Below are positions 25,985-34,344 of a stretch of DNA of 64,000 nucleotides, in pieces (the stretch's first letter is position 1; every line of letters starts with the position of its first letter). Made by a program: the position numbers and the translations under genes. The notes under the pieces are model-generated. The model was not told where the DNA came from, ran no database searches, and saw nothing but the letters and a program-made list of their open reading frames with translations. Source of the stretch: Rufibacter sp. XAAS-G3-1 (lineage in GTDB: Bacteria; Bacteroidota; Bacteroidia; Cytophagales; Hymenobacteraceae); contig NZ_JABFAM010000005.1 of assembly GCF_013623775.1 (NCBI RefSeq), positions 372,001-436,000 of the forward strand, given 5' to 3'.

Positions 25985-27031
25985 ATGAAGTTATCAGAGT
26001 TTAAATTTGACCTGCCCAATGACCTGATGGCCACCCATCCGGCACCCAACCGCGATGAAGCCAGAATGATGGTGCTTCACCGTGACAGCGGCAAGATAGA
26101 ACATAAAGTATTCAAAGACATCATCTCTTATTTTGATGACGGTGATGTGATGGTGACCAACAACACCAAAGTGTTTCCGGCCCGTTTGTACGGAAACAAA
26201 GAGAAAACCGGGGCCAAGATTGAAGTGTTCCTGTTGCGCGAGCTGGACAAGCGTATTCACCTTTGGGATGTGTTGGTAGACCCGGCCCGTAAGATACGGG
26301 TTGGTAACAAACTCTACTTCGGGGACAGTGATCTGGTAGCGGAGGTGATTGACAATACTACGTCCCGCGGCCGTACCATCAAGTTCTTGTATGACGGCCC
26401 AGACGAGGAGTTCTACAAAGTGGTACACAGCCTGGGCGAAACGCCGCTTCCCAAATACATCAAACGCGAGCCAGAACCAGAAGACGAAGAGCGTTACCAA
26501 ACCGTGTACGCTGAGGTTACGGGCGCGGTAGCCGCCCCCACCGCCGGTCTGCACTTCACCAGAGAAGTGCTGAAGCGCCTGGAACTGAAAGGGGTGGACG
26601 TAACCCCGGTGACCTTGCACGTAGGTTTGGGTACGTTCCGTCAGGTAGATGTAGAAGACCTGACCAAGCACAAGATGGATTCTGAGCAGTTCTTCGTAGC
26701 CGAGGAAACCGCCAAAATCGTGAACAAAGCCCTGGATGCCAAGAAACGCGTTTGCTCTGTAGGAACCACCACCATGCGCGCGCTGGAGTCATCCGTTTCG
26801 GCCAACAGCCGCCTGAAGCCAAACGAAGGCTGGACTGATAAATTCGTGTTTCCTCCGTATGACTTCAAGATCGCGAACAGCCTAATCACCAATTTCCACA
26901 TGCCGGAGTCTACGCTGTTGATGATGGCCGCGGCCTTTGGCGGGTATGACCTGGTCATGGAAGCGTACCAGACTGCCATTAAAGAGAAATACAAGTTCTT
27001 CAGCTACGGAGACGTAATGCTGATTCTGTAA
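25985..27031 (+). CDS. queA: S-adenosylmethionine:tRNA ribosyltransferase-isomerase
   Basis: A 348-residue enzyme of queuosine synthesis; it moves the ribosyl part of SAM onto 7-aminomethyl-7-deazaguanine in tRNA to make epoxyqueuosine. Conserved family strings include the start [78 protein letters not shown] and [16 protein letters not shown]. Length is normal for QueA. It is monocistronic with its own terminator; no other queuosine gene is in the window. Confidence 0.97.
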   Translation: MKLSEFKFDLPNDLMATHPAPNRDEARMMVLHRDSGKIEHKVFKDIISYFDDGDVMVTNNTKVFPARLYGNKEKTGAKIEVFLLRELDKRIHLWDVLVDPARKIRVGNKLYFGDSDLVAEVIDNTTSRGRTIKFLYDGPDEEFYKVVHSLGETPLPKYIKREPEPEDEERYQTVYAEVTGAVAAPTAGLHFTREVLKRLELKGVDVTPVTLHVGLGTFRQVDVEDLTKHKMDSEQFFVAEETAKIVNKALDAKKRVCSVGTTTMRALESSVSANSRLKPNEGWTDKFVFPPYDFKIANSLITNFHMPESTLLMMAAAFGGYDLVMEAYQTAIKEKYKFFSYGDVMLIL

Positions 27032-27048
27032 GCCCAGATATTTCCATG

Positions 27049-27085
27049 GAAAGCCCCACCAGTGCAGGTCACTGGTGGGGCTTTC
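27049..27085 (+). terminator. intrinsic terminator of queA
   Basis: A perfect 16 bp stem (GAAAGCCCCACCAGTG, complement at 27070-27085) 17 bp after the stop codon. Confidence 0.9.
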
Positions 27086-27169
27086 TGTTTATAGCTTGTT
27101 TTCAGTAAAATAGCTTTAATACCGCTATTGGTTGGTTTCTACCTTTTGGCATTTGTCTGGAACTGCTGA

Positions 27170-27392
27170 TTAGTAGGTGCACGCATTTTGCTGTTCCCCT
27201 GGCATGTCCGCTTTTTGCGTGGGTGCAAGTGCTGTACTGTTTCATCTCTGGCGGTATGCGCTCACGGCCGCGGGGCCCCGTCTTCCCCTCTCGCACTGCC
27301 CTTTCGGCCTGCACTGCCTGTCTCTCTTAGTTTTGCCTGTCTATGGCCAAAAGCGAGGCGCGCTCTGGGAAGACTGGAACTGGGGAAAGTAG
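27170..27392 (+). repeat. GC-core dispersed repeat, copy 1
   Basis: Contains a 61 nt block (27251-27311, GCGGTATGCG...TTTCGGCCTG) identical to 51215-51275, including the palindromic CGGCCGCGGGGCCCCG. Outer parts (GCGTGGGTGCAAGTGCTG, GGCCAAAAGCGAGGCGCGCT, GACTGGAACTGGGGAAAGTA) are also shared. Confidence 0.82.
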
Positions 27393-27556
27393 CAAAACCC
27401 TTTTCCTATGGCGCAGATTTACTTCCGTGACTTTCGATAATGCCTCAATAAGTCACGGAAGTAAATCCGCGCCATAGTAGCGGTTATTGGCTGCATTGCC
27501 CTTGTTTTTCTGCAAAGGCTAATTCCCCTCCTGGGAGGGGTGGGTTCTGGCTCTTT
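27393..27556. other. gene-free stretch with an imperfect inverted repeat
   Basis: TATGGCGCAGATTTACTTCCGTGACTT (27408-27434) is mirrored by AAGTCACGGAAGTAAATCCGCGCCATA (27451-27477). No gene in 27032-28330 was recognised. Confidence 0.6.
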
Positions 27557-27845
27557 GCTGATGTCGCTGTTCGGGAGTTTTACTCCCGAACCTGCCTGCT
27601 GCGGAGTTCTACTCCGCCGGGAGCCACGGGCACTCGGTCGGGGAGTGGAACTCCGAAAGAGCGGGGATGGTGTTTTGGGCGTTTTAGGCCTGTTTTGCGG
27701 AAAACGAACCTAAAACGCACCTACCCGCTTCCCCGATAGGACGAGAGAAAAGCGGTTCAAGCTGTCCTTTCCCTACTTCGGCTTGTCAGGGGACAAGCCA
27801 AGGAAACGATCAGCCTCTTTTTCTCTACAAGATTAGCCTCAGAGG
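27557..27845 (+). repeat. ~250 bp dispersed repeat B, copy 2
   Basis: Same modules as 16638-16895 with an extra GTTCGGGAGTTTTACTCCCGAAC hairpin near 27569-27591, which is also found at 31066-31086. It ends near CTACAAGATTAGCCTCAGAG. Confidence 0.75.
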
Positions 27846-28330
27846 GGTAGGGGTGGGTTCTAGGCTTTCCGCCAACTCATTCCAAGGCGCACCAAGCATG
27901 CAATAGAGGTGTAAGATGTTGCGGATGATATACCGTCATCAGGTAAGAGGCTAATTTTTTCGCTAACGCTAGGAGGTTAAAAGAAATGGCTTATCTTTAA
28001 TTGCTGATTGGAAAAATGCAGTGAGCGTAAATTCTGCCTTCCCCCAAAAAGAGAAAGTAACTTTTCAGTTAAGAGCTTGTTTCCATTTCAACTTTGCGCT
28101 GCAAACAATCCTAAAAAGAACCTGCGTTCGTGGCTGTGTCGCCCCGTAGCGCTGCCACGCGTCTCAAAAAACGCTTCCGCAGCACCTTTCTCTGGCTAGT
28201 TGAGCTTGCAAACCTCAGATTTAAACAAGCTCTAAAGAATTGTAGTGGGTGCCCTTCTCACTGCTTTAAACGAGAAAAGGGCATGCTCTAAGTTGTATAG
28301 TTGGTGATCCTTGCTTTTCAGGAATGTCTA

Positions 28331-30961
28331 ATGGAAGATAAAACGCAAAAGGGTAGTGAGGTTTTGAAGCAGGAAGCGGCGCTGAAAGACGGGGCCGCAG
28401 CCCGCCCGCTCACCGCAAATAAGGAAGAGACCGCTACGCACATTAATGTACCAGAGCCAGAAGGGGACACCGCTAGTTACCAAGAGCAACTGCAGGCGTT
28501 GCAGCGGGAACTACAGCAGGCCCGCCAAGAACTGGAAGACGTTAAGGAACAAGCCAAAAACGCCGCCTCGGTGAAAATGAACACCAGTCTGTTGCAGGAG
28601 GTAAGAGAGTTCAAGCGCGTGATGGAACTGGAGCGGCTGAGCAAGCAAGTGCTGGAAAAAAACACCCAGCCCGGCAGTACCCTTGAATCAACGGTGGCCT
28701 TTTGCCTGAAAGGCATAGAAAAGCTCTACAAAGGCATGTACTGTTCCTGCACGCGGCTAGAGGGAGATAAACTCTATATGATAGCGGCTCCTAGCCTGCC
28801 GGAAAGTTTCCGTGAAAATAGCAACGGCATTACTATTGGAAAAAAAGCCGGTTCTTATGACGCAGCAGCATTTCTGGGGGGGAGAGTAATAGCCTCAGAT
28901 ATAAAGACAGATCACCGCTGGAAAGACTATTTTCAATTGCTGCTTCCTTATGGCCTGGAGTCCTGCTGGTCTTTTCCGCTGGTGGGGTCTAACCAGAAAG
29001 TGTTGGGCACCTTGGCCGTTTACCACCAAGAGGTAAAAACCCCCACCACGGAACAAGAAGAAACCCTGGAAGGTATCCGCCACCTGCTGCAACTCATTCT
29101 GGAAAACAAGCGCTCTGAAGAAGAGCTGCGCTTCAGCAATGAACGGTTTCACTACGCCACCATGGCCACCAATGACGCCATTTGGGACTTTGACATATTG
29201 GCTGGCAGAATCAACTGGGGCATTGGGTTTGAAAGATTGTTCGGCTTTAACGTAGAGGAATTCGGGCCCGAGCTTGATGTTTGGGCCGCACAGGTGCACC
29301 CAGATGATTTAAAGAGGGTGGAGGCTTCTTTGCAGGAATTTATCTCAAAGGGAGATCAGGAGCATTGGCGTGAAGAATACCGGTTCAGGAAAGCCAGCGG
29401 AGAATATGCGTACGTGGTAGACCAAGGCACGCTGCTCAAAGACGATACCGGCAGGCCCACCAGAGTAGTAGGGGCTATACAGGACGTGACCAGTCACAAA
29501 CTAGTAGAGGAAGAGTTGCGGAAGCTTTCTTTGGTGGCCCGTGAAACAATGAACGCGGTCATCATCATGCGGCCAGATGGCGCTATCCAATGGATCAACT
29601 CAGCCTTTACTCGTATGTTAGGATATACGTTGGAAGAAATAGAGGGGAGAAAGCCCAATGATTTCTTAGTAGGCCCTGAAACCGACCTCCCTACCATTCA
29701 CTACCTGTACCAGCAATTTAACCGTACGCCCCTGGAGGTAGAGATAGCGCATTATACCAAATCTAGGGAAAAGCTCTGGTTTAAACTGCAGATGCAGCCT
29801 TTGTTTGATGCGGAAGGCCAGGTAGACTGTGTGTTTGCCCTCTTAACCGACATCACCCAAAGAAAAGCCGAGGAACAGCAACTGCGCTTGCTGGAGTCTG
29901 TGATTTCCAACGTGCAGGATGCCATCATCATCAGTAAAGCCAATCTGGAAAAATCGGGGCAACTGGAGGCTGTCTTCTTCAACAAAGCCTTCACCCAGCT
30001 TACCGGTTATGAAAAAGAGGAAGTGTTAGGCGGAAACCTGAGTTTCATAGTTGGCCCCAATACCAACCAGGAAACCGTGTCGCTGTTTCAGCAATCCATG
30101 GCGGAAGGCCAGGTGGGGGAGGCCGAGCTGGAAATCTATAGAAAAGACAGAAGCTCCTTTTGGGTGCAGTTGCTCATAATGCCCATGTTAAACAGCCAGC
30201 AGGTACTCACGCATTGGATCTCCATGTTCCGTGACATTACCAACCGCAAACACTATGAACTGGAGCGCGAAGTGTTTATCTCTGAGCTAACCCAGAACAA
30301 CGCAGACTTAAAGCAGTTCACGTTCATCACCTCGCACAACCTGCGCGCGCCTTTGGCCAACCTCACCGGTATCGCCAACCTGATAGACACGCAGACCATT
30401 CCAGAGGGCCGCAACAAAATCCTGATCCAGAAATTCAAGGAATCTACGGCGCAGTTGAACGCCATCATCAATGATTTGCTGGAAGTGTTGGTCATCAAAA
30501 ACAATCCGCACACCAACAAAGAAGAAGTAGACCTGGCAAAGGCCTTTGAAAAAGTAGTGCTGTCTGTTGACGGACTTTTAGCAGAGAAAGACATCCAACT
30601 CACCACAGACTTCTCGCAGGTGCCTCAGGTGTATTACAACGCGGGCTATCTGCACAGCATCTTGCTGAACCTGCTCACCAATGCCATCAAATACCGGTCG
30701 CCAGACCGGGCGCTGCACATAGGGGTGAAAGCCGAAAAGGTAAACGGGAAAGATACGCTTTACTTCACAGACAACGGGCTGGGCATAGACCTGAAAAGGT
30801 TCGGTGAGCGCATCTTCGGGCTGTACCAGCGGTTCCACCACCATAAAGACAGCAAAGGCATGGGCCTCTACATTGCGCACTCGCAAGCCAAGGCCATGGG
30901 CGGCAACCTGAGCGTGACCAGCGAGGTGGACAAAGGCACCACTTTCATCCTGGAATTCTAA
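28331..30961 (+). CDS. GAF/multi-PAS sensor histidine kinase
   Basis: An 876-residue soluble sensor kinase with no membrane segment. Order: polar N-terminus and coiled coil (about 45-110), GAF-like domain (about 120-270), three PAS domains with PAC tails, the first ending near DVTSHKLVEEE, the second near DITQRKAEEQQ, the third near DITNRKHYELE, then HisKA with the phospho-accepting His in FITSHNLRAPLANL, and HATPase with NLLTNAIKYRS, DNGLGIDLKRFG and KGMGLYIAHSQAKAMGG. It probably senses small molecules or redox state in the cytoplasm and passes phosphate to an unlinked response regulator. The start at 28331 (MEDKT) is preferred over an upstream TTG. Ends at a strong terminator. Confidence 0.93.
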   Translation: MEDKTQKGSEVLKQEAALKDGAAARPLTANKEETATHINVPEPEGDTASYQEQLQALQRELQQARQELEDVKEQAKNAASVKMNTSLLQEVREFKRVMELERLSKQVLEKNTQPGSTLESTVAFCLKGIEKLYKGMYCSCTRLEGDKLYMIAAPSLPESFRENSNGITIGKKAGSYDAAAFLGGRVIASDIKTDHRWKDYFQLLLPYGLESCWSFPLVGSNQKVLGTLAVYHQEVKTPTTEQEETLEGIRHLLQLILENKRSEEELRFSNERFHYATMATNDAIWDFDILAGRINWGIGFERLFGFNVEEFGPELDVWAAQVHPDDLKRVEASLQEFISKGDQEHWREEYRFRKASGEYAYVVDQGTLLKDDTGRPTRVVGAIQDVTSHKLVEEELRKLSLVARETMNAVIIMRPDGAIQWINSAFTRMLGYTLEEIEGRKPNDFLVGPETDLPTIHYLYQQFNRTPLEVEIAHYTKSREKLWFKLQMQPLFDAEGQVDCVFALLTDITQRKAEEQQLRLLESVISNVQDAIIISKANLEKSGQLEAVFFNKAFTQLTGYEKEEVLGGNLSFIVGPNTNQETVSLFQQSMAEGQVGEAELEIYRKDRSSFWVQLLIMPMLNSQQVLTHWISMFRDITNRKHYELEREVFISELTQNNADLKQFTFITSHNLRAPLANLTGIANLIDTQTIPEGRNKILIQKFKESTAQLNAIINDLLEVLVIKNNPHTNKEEVDLAKAFEKVVLSVDGLLAEKDIQLTTDFSQVPQVYYNAGYLHSILLNLLTNAIKYRSPDRALHIGVKAEKVNGKDTLYFTDNGLGIDLKRFGERIFGLYQRFHHHKDSKGMGLYIAHSQAKAMGGNLSVTSEVDKGTTFILEF

Positions 30962-31012
30962 AATCAGCCCGAAAACAGATAGAAACCTCTTTGCAACATT
31001 GCGAAGCGGAAG

Positions 31013-31058
31013 GAAAACAACCGCGCCAGGCGCTGAAGAGCCTGGCGCGGTTGTTTTC
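31013..31058 (+). terminator. intrinsic terminator of the histidine kinase gene
   Basis: A perfect 19 bp stem (GAAAACAACCGCGCCAGGC, complement at 31040-31058), 51 bp after the stop codon, ending in TTGTTTTCTT. Confidence 0.9.
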
Positions 31059-31065
31059 TTGCTGT

Positions 31066-31200
31066 TTGGGAGTTCTACTCCCGAACCTGCCTGCTGCGGA
31101 GTTCCACTCCGCCGGGAGCCACGGGCAGGTGTTGCAGAAGAAGGGGAGTAGAACTTCCCGGCAGCCAGCTTCCGGAGTGGAACTCCGGAAGAGCGGTCAC
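31066..31200. repeat. partial copy of repeat B (GGAGT.ACTCC hairpins)
   Basis: GGGAGTTCTACTCCC, GCGGAGTTCCACTCCGC, CGGGAGCCACGGGC and GGAGTGGAACTCCGGAAGAGCG occur in the order seen at 27575-27660. No gene seen between 30962 and 31432. Confidence 0.7.
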
Positions 31201-31432
31201 CAGGAAGCAAACCTGCGTCATACTAGGAATTTCCCTCGTTCGCCTCTGGCGAGGTGAGTTACCTCCGGCGTCCCGCCGCTTTCTAAACATCAAAAATATA
31301 CCAGGAAGCAGATTGTCATTGCTTTTTCAGCTCTACCAGACGCTGAACTCCGTTGTTTTCCGCCTACTTTTTACAAAACAGCCCCAAAACAGAACTGGTC
31401 TTGGCACCTTGCATTGTGTATCTTGCACCCTC

Positions 31433-32131
31433 ATGCTGTCACCAGATTTAAAGAAATACGCGATTATTGTGGCCGGTGGCTCCGGCAGCAGAATGCAGGC
31501 CTCAATGCCCAAGCAGTTTTTGCCCATTGCCGGTGAGCCAGTGCTCATGCACACCCTCAGAAGGTTCCATGCCTTTGAGGCTGAAATGCTGCTGGTGGTG
31601 GTACTGCCCGGGGCTGAGATCTCCACGTGGCGCGGCCTGTGTGCCGCGCACCAGTTCACCATTCCGCACCAGGTAGTCTCCGGAGGCAACAGCCGGTTCC
31701 AGTCGGTGAAGAACGGGTTGGCGGCGTTAGATCAGGAAGAGGAAGGGGTAGTGGCAGTGCATGACGGGGTGCGGCCTTTTCTTGATAATGCTATTTTAAC
31801 CACCGCCTACACCACCGCCGCCCAGAAAGGAACAGCCGTAGTAGCCGTGACCCTGAAGGAATCCATTAGGCGGGTGCGCGGCAGCCATTCCAAGGCCGTA
31901 GACCGAACAGCCTACCGACTGGTGCAGACACCGCAGTGCTTCAGGTTGCCCTTGTTGCGCCGCGCCTACGCCCAGCCAGAAATCTCCCTCTTCACCGATG
32001 ACGCCTCGGTGGTAGAGAAGTTCGGGCACAAAATAGAGCTGGTGGAAGGAAGTTACCGCAACATAAAGCTCACCACCCCAGAAGACTTGATCCTAGCCGA
32101 AGCATTTTTGCGGCAGGAAGCCACGCAGTAA
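31433..32131 (+). CDS. ispD: 2-C-methyl-D-erythritol 4-phosphate cytidylyltransferase
   Basis: A 232-residue enzyme of the MEP isoprenoid pathway that joins CTP and methylerythritol 4-phosphate. The nucleotide-binding start IVAGGSGSRMQASMPKQF, the VHDGVRPFL segment, the substrate-binding block VAVTLKESIRRV, LVQTPQCFRLPLLRRAY, FTDDASVVE and the closing NIKLTTPEDL are all family signatures. I start at the ATG at 31433 (MLSPDLKKYA); an upstream TTG would add 40 residues with no homology. Cytoplasmic, single gene; convergent with the ABC ATPase gene and separated from it by a MITE-like repeat. Confidence 0.96.
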   Translation: MLSPDLKKYAIIVAGGSGSRMQASMPKQFLPIAGEPVLMHTLRRFHAFEAEMLLVVVLPGAEISTWRGLCAAHQFTIPHQVVSGGNSRFQSVKNGLAALDQEEEGVVAVHDGVRPFLDNAILTTAYTTAAQKGTAVVAVTLKESIRRVRGSHSKAVDRTAYRLVQTPQCFRLPLLRRAYAQPEISLFTDDASVVEKFGHKIELVEGSYRNIKLTTPEDLILAEAFLRQEATQ

Positions 32132-32196
32132 GGGCATTTAATGGAATATTTAGGAACAGAACCTTCCTAAATAATTATCATCTTCTTCTCTCCTTA

Positions 32197-32283
32197 TCCT
32201 CCTGCAAGGATCTCGGTGGCGAACGGCAATGGCGTTTATTCCCAACTTTTCTAGTTCGCCCACAAGATCCTTTCAGGAAAACA
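32197..32283 (-). repeat. MITE-like element, copy 2 (opposite orientation)
   Basis: Contains GGTGGCGAACGGCA and CTAGTTCGCCCACAAGATCC, the inverse of 16411-16502, with terminal TCCTCCTGCAAGGATC and GATCCTTTCAGGA arms. It fills the gap between the convergent ispD and ABC ATPase genes, where it could end transcription from both sides. Confidence 0.75.
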
Positions 32284-32311
32284 AAATAGATAGTTTAACT
32301 TGCCCTGCTAC

Positions 32312-33037
32312 TTAATAGGTGCTTACTGCTTTTTCCTCCAGAAAACGCTGTTGAGCCAATACTGTTTGGGGGGAGAGTTTTTCCAGGGTTGGCTGGGGTT
32401 GGGAGATGTTCAGGAGATAGCCTTCCAGCGGAAGCAAGTTCAGCAGGTCATGGGTAATGCAGAGCACGGTTTTCTGTTCTTCACGCACCCAGCTGGCCAT
32501 CAAATCAAAGACTCTTTTCTTGTGGTAGACATCCAACTGCTGGGTGGGTTCGTCCAGTAAGGCGATGGGCGCATCTTGCAGCATGAGTTGTGCGAGCCAC
32601 ACCAGCTGTTGCTCTCCCCCAGATAAATCTGTAAAGGTGCGTTGGCCCAGGTGTGAAATGTGTAGACGCTCCAGCATGGCCTCGGCACGGGTGTAGTCAG
32701 AAGTAGTATAATGTTCCAGCAGACGCTTCTGCCGGAATAAGCCCATGACTACCAGCTCGCGTACCTTGATGGGGAAGGCCACGTTGTTTTTCTGCGGAAG
32801 GTAGGAGAGCGCGCGGGCAATGGCCCCGGCCCGCGCCACCAGTGGGCTGCCCTGTACCAGAATCTGCCCCTGGTAAGGAACCTGCCCGGTAAGGGTTTTC
32901 AGGAGGGTAGATTTGCCGCTGCCGTTATGCCCAATAATAGCCACCAAGGCAGGGGCTGGCACCAAAAAAGAAAGGTTGCGGAGAAGTACGCGCTCGTCGT
33001 ATCCCGCAACCAGATTTTTTATTTCTAAAACAGCCAA
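32312..33037 (-). CDS. ABC transporter ATP-binding protein, metal/iron-chelate type
   Basis: A 241-residue ATPase subunit. Walker A GHNGSGKSTLLKTLTG near residue 38, signature LSGGEQQLVWLAQLML near residue 140, and Walker B IALLDEPTQQLDVYHKKR with a downstream CITHDL switch histidine. The short length and the sequence style are closest to ZnuC/FecE-like metal or siderophore importers. No permease or binding protein is adjacent, so its partners must lie elsewhere. The start is TTG: no ATG is available near the conserved VLEIKNLVAGY start. It is preceded by an inverted repeat and the DUF2795 gene on the same strand. Confidence 0.9.
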   Translation of the reverse strand: MAVLEIKNLVAGYDERVLLRNLSFLVPAPALVAIIGHNGSGKSTLLKTLTGQVPYQGQILVQGSPLVARAGAIARALSYLPQKNNVAFPIKVRELVVMGLFRQKRLLEHYTTSDYTRAEAMLERLHISHLGQRTFTDLSGGEQQLVWLAQLMLQDAPIALLDEPTQQLDVYHKKRVFDLMASWVREEQKTVLCITHDLLNLLPLEGYLLNISQPQPTLEKLSPQTVLAQQRFLEEKAVSTY

Positions 33038-33047
33038 GTTAATTAAG

Positions 33048-33112
33048 AATTAGGAATTGAGAATTAGGAATCAAAAAAGGCTGAGCCAATTCCTAATTCT
33101 CAATTCCTAATT
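33048..33112. repeat. inverted AATTAGGAATTGAGAATTAGG repeat
   Basis: A 24 bp arm at 33048-33071 is mirrored at 33089-33112 with a 17 nt loop. It fills the gap between the DUF2795 and ABC ATPase genes and resembles the inverted pair at 4636-4750. Confidence 0.85.
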
Positions 33113-33116
33113 AATA

Positions 33117-33338
33117 TTAGTATTCGTCTTCGTTGAACATGAAGTCCTCTTTGGTAGGATAATCCGGCCAAACCTCTTCAATGCTCTCGTAGGGTTGACC
33201 ATCGTCTTCCAGAGCCTGTAGGTTTTCTACCACTTCCATGGGGGCACCAGAGCGGATAGAATAATCAATTAATTCATCTTTGGTAGCGGGCCAAGGCGCA
33301 TCTTCCAAATAAGAGGCAAGTTCAAGTGTCCAATACAT
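33117..33338 (-). CDS. DUF2795 family small protein
   Basis: A 73-residue acidic protein: MYWTLELASYLEDAPWPATK, then ELIDYSIRSGAPMEVVENL and a WPDYPTKEDFMFNEDEY tail. The A-PWPATKxELIDYAxR.GAP pattern with an LxxLEDDGxxYxSIEEVWPDYP ending matches the DUF2795 family, conserved in Bacteroidota. Function unknown; the helical part resembles small regulators or adaptor proteins but no evidence supports a role. It is upstream of the ABC ATPase gene on the same strand but separated by an inverted repeat, so co-transcription is uncertain. Confidence 0.85.
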   Translation of the reverse strand: MYWTLELASYLEDAPWPATKDELIDYSIRSGAPMEVVENLQALEDDGQPYESIEEVWPDYPTKEDFMFNEDEY

Positions 33339-33506
33339 AGTAAATTCGCTTTTAAAGTATAGCTATACAAACAAGTTGCAGAGGTAAACGAGCCGCAAAA
33401 ATAAGATTTTGATTGAGAATTCAAATTTATCTTATGATTACAGTTCTCTTGCAATGCTAAAACACAACGCGCATTCCGGTAAAATGTTTAGTTGCGCCCT
33501 TATTTT

Positions 33507-34295
33507 TTACTCGCGGCGGGCGCGGCTGGTGCCGTCGCCGGTGTTGAAAAGGTAGTTTAGGCCTAGTTGCACTCCGGCTACCATGTTCTGGCGCAACACA
33601 TAATAATCTGAGTCGCGGGATAGGTCTTCAATGTGCTCTTCTTTGCGGATGTTTACAAAATTGTAGCTGTACCTAAGGTTCGCCGTTAAAATCAAGTTGG
33701 TGCTGAGGCTGTATTCCACGCCGGTTCCCAATAAAACGCCCAGGTCATATTGGTTAAACTCGCCTACGTTGGAGTTGCTGCGGTCACTGTCCTGGGTGCT
33801 GGCCAGCAGGTAGTTTCCTTGGGGTACAGAGAACGTTCTCTCTTTGATCTGGTACGTGGCGGCGCGCGAAAAGCTGTTGTGCTCAGTGCCCTTCTGCAAG
33901 ATGCCCAGTTGCGGCCCTACCTGAAAGTTGAACCGGACTTTGCCCGTGGTGGTGTACTTGAAGAGGAGCGGGATGTTGTAATAGACCAGGTCAATTTCCT
34001 TTTCGCCAGATTTACCACCATTTATGTCTATGAGGTCGAATTTCTGACCTTGGTGCGACCGGTAGATTTCTGCCTGTACGTTGTGGTTCTCGTTGAATTT
34101 ATAGCCGGCTACAAACCCGTAAGGTGCCCACTTGGTGGTGGAGCGGTGTTTGTAGTTGACATCTTCGTACTGCTCGTCATTGATAACCCAGGTATTCTGG
34201 AATTGGGTAGTAACGCCCACGTAAGGGCCTTTGATGTTCTGGGACTGGGCCAGGAAAGGAAGGGAAAGGAAAAGGAGTAGAACGTATTTTCTCAT
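33507..34295 (-). CDS. PorT-like outer-membrane beta-barrel protein
   Basis: A 262-residue exported protein with a signal peptide (MRKYVLLLFLSLPFLAQSQ) followed by alternating amphipathic strands typical of an eight-stranded outer-membrane barrel: YVGVTTQFQNTWVI, YGFVAGYKFNENHNVQAEIY, LVYYNIPLLFKYTTTGKV, FNFQVGPQLGILQKG, DLGVLLGTGVEYSLSTNLIL and LRYSYNFVNI. The family (outer membrane beta-barrel, PorT/OmpA-like) has no single function; roles range from secretion accessory to structural. The start codon lies one base after a 16 bp hairpin, which may affect translation. Confidence 0.87.
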   Translation of the reverse strand: MRKYVLLLFLSLPFLAQSQNIKGPYVGVTTQFQNTWVINDEQYEDVNYKHRSTTKWAPYGFVAGYKFNENHNVQAEIYRSHQGQKFDLIDINGGKSGEKEIDLVYYNIPLLFKYTTTGKVRFNFQVGPQLGILQKGTEHNSFSRAATYQIKERTFSVPQGNYLLASTQDSDRSNSNVGEFNQYDLGVLLGTGVEYSLSTNLILTANLRYSYNFVNIRKEEHIEDLSRDSDYYVLRQNMVAGVQLGLNYLFNTGDGTSRARRE

Positions 34296-34296
34296 C

Positions 34297-34339
34297 GCGT
34301 AAGCCGTTAGAATTTAGGACAATTTCTAACGGCTTACGC
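34297..34339 (-). promoter_or_regulatory. hairpin abutting the barrel gene start codon
   Basis: GCGTAAGCCGTTAGAA at 34297-34312 pairs exactly with TTCTAACGGCTTACGC at 34324-34339. On the minus strand the stem ends one base before the ATG at 34295, so it would cover the ribosome landing site. It may also end transcription of the upstream DUF349 gene, but there is no T-run after it. Confidence 0.6.
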
Positions 34340-34344
34340 AGGAT

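Noticed and set aside
27177-27430. Two overlapping plus-strand frames of 71-80 codons in the GC-core repeat
   Set aside because: The reading frames follow from DNA conservation of the repeat; the hydrophobic, Cys/Arg-rich peptides look like translated noncoding DNA and the third copy does not keep the frame.
16640-27760. GGTTCAAGC strings resembling a tRNA T-arm
   Set aside because: They occur in repeat B and near 5908 without any cloverleaf, acceptor stem or CCA end; no tRNA was found in the window.
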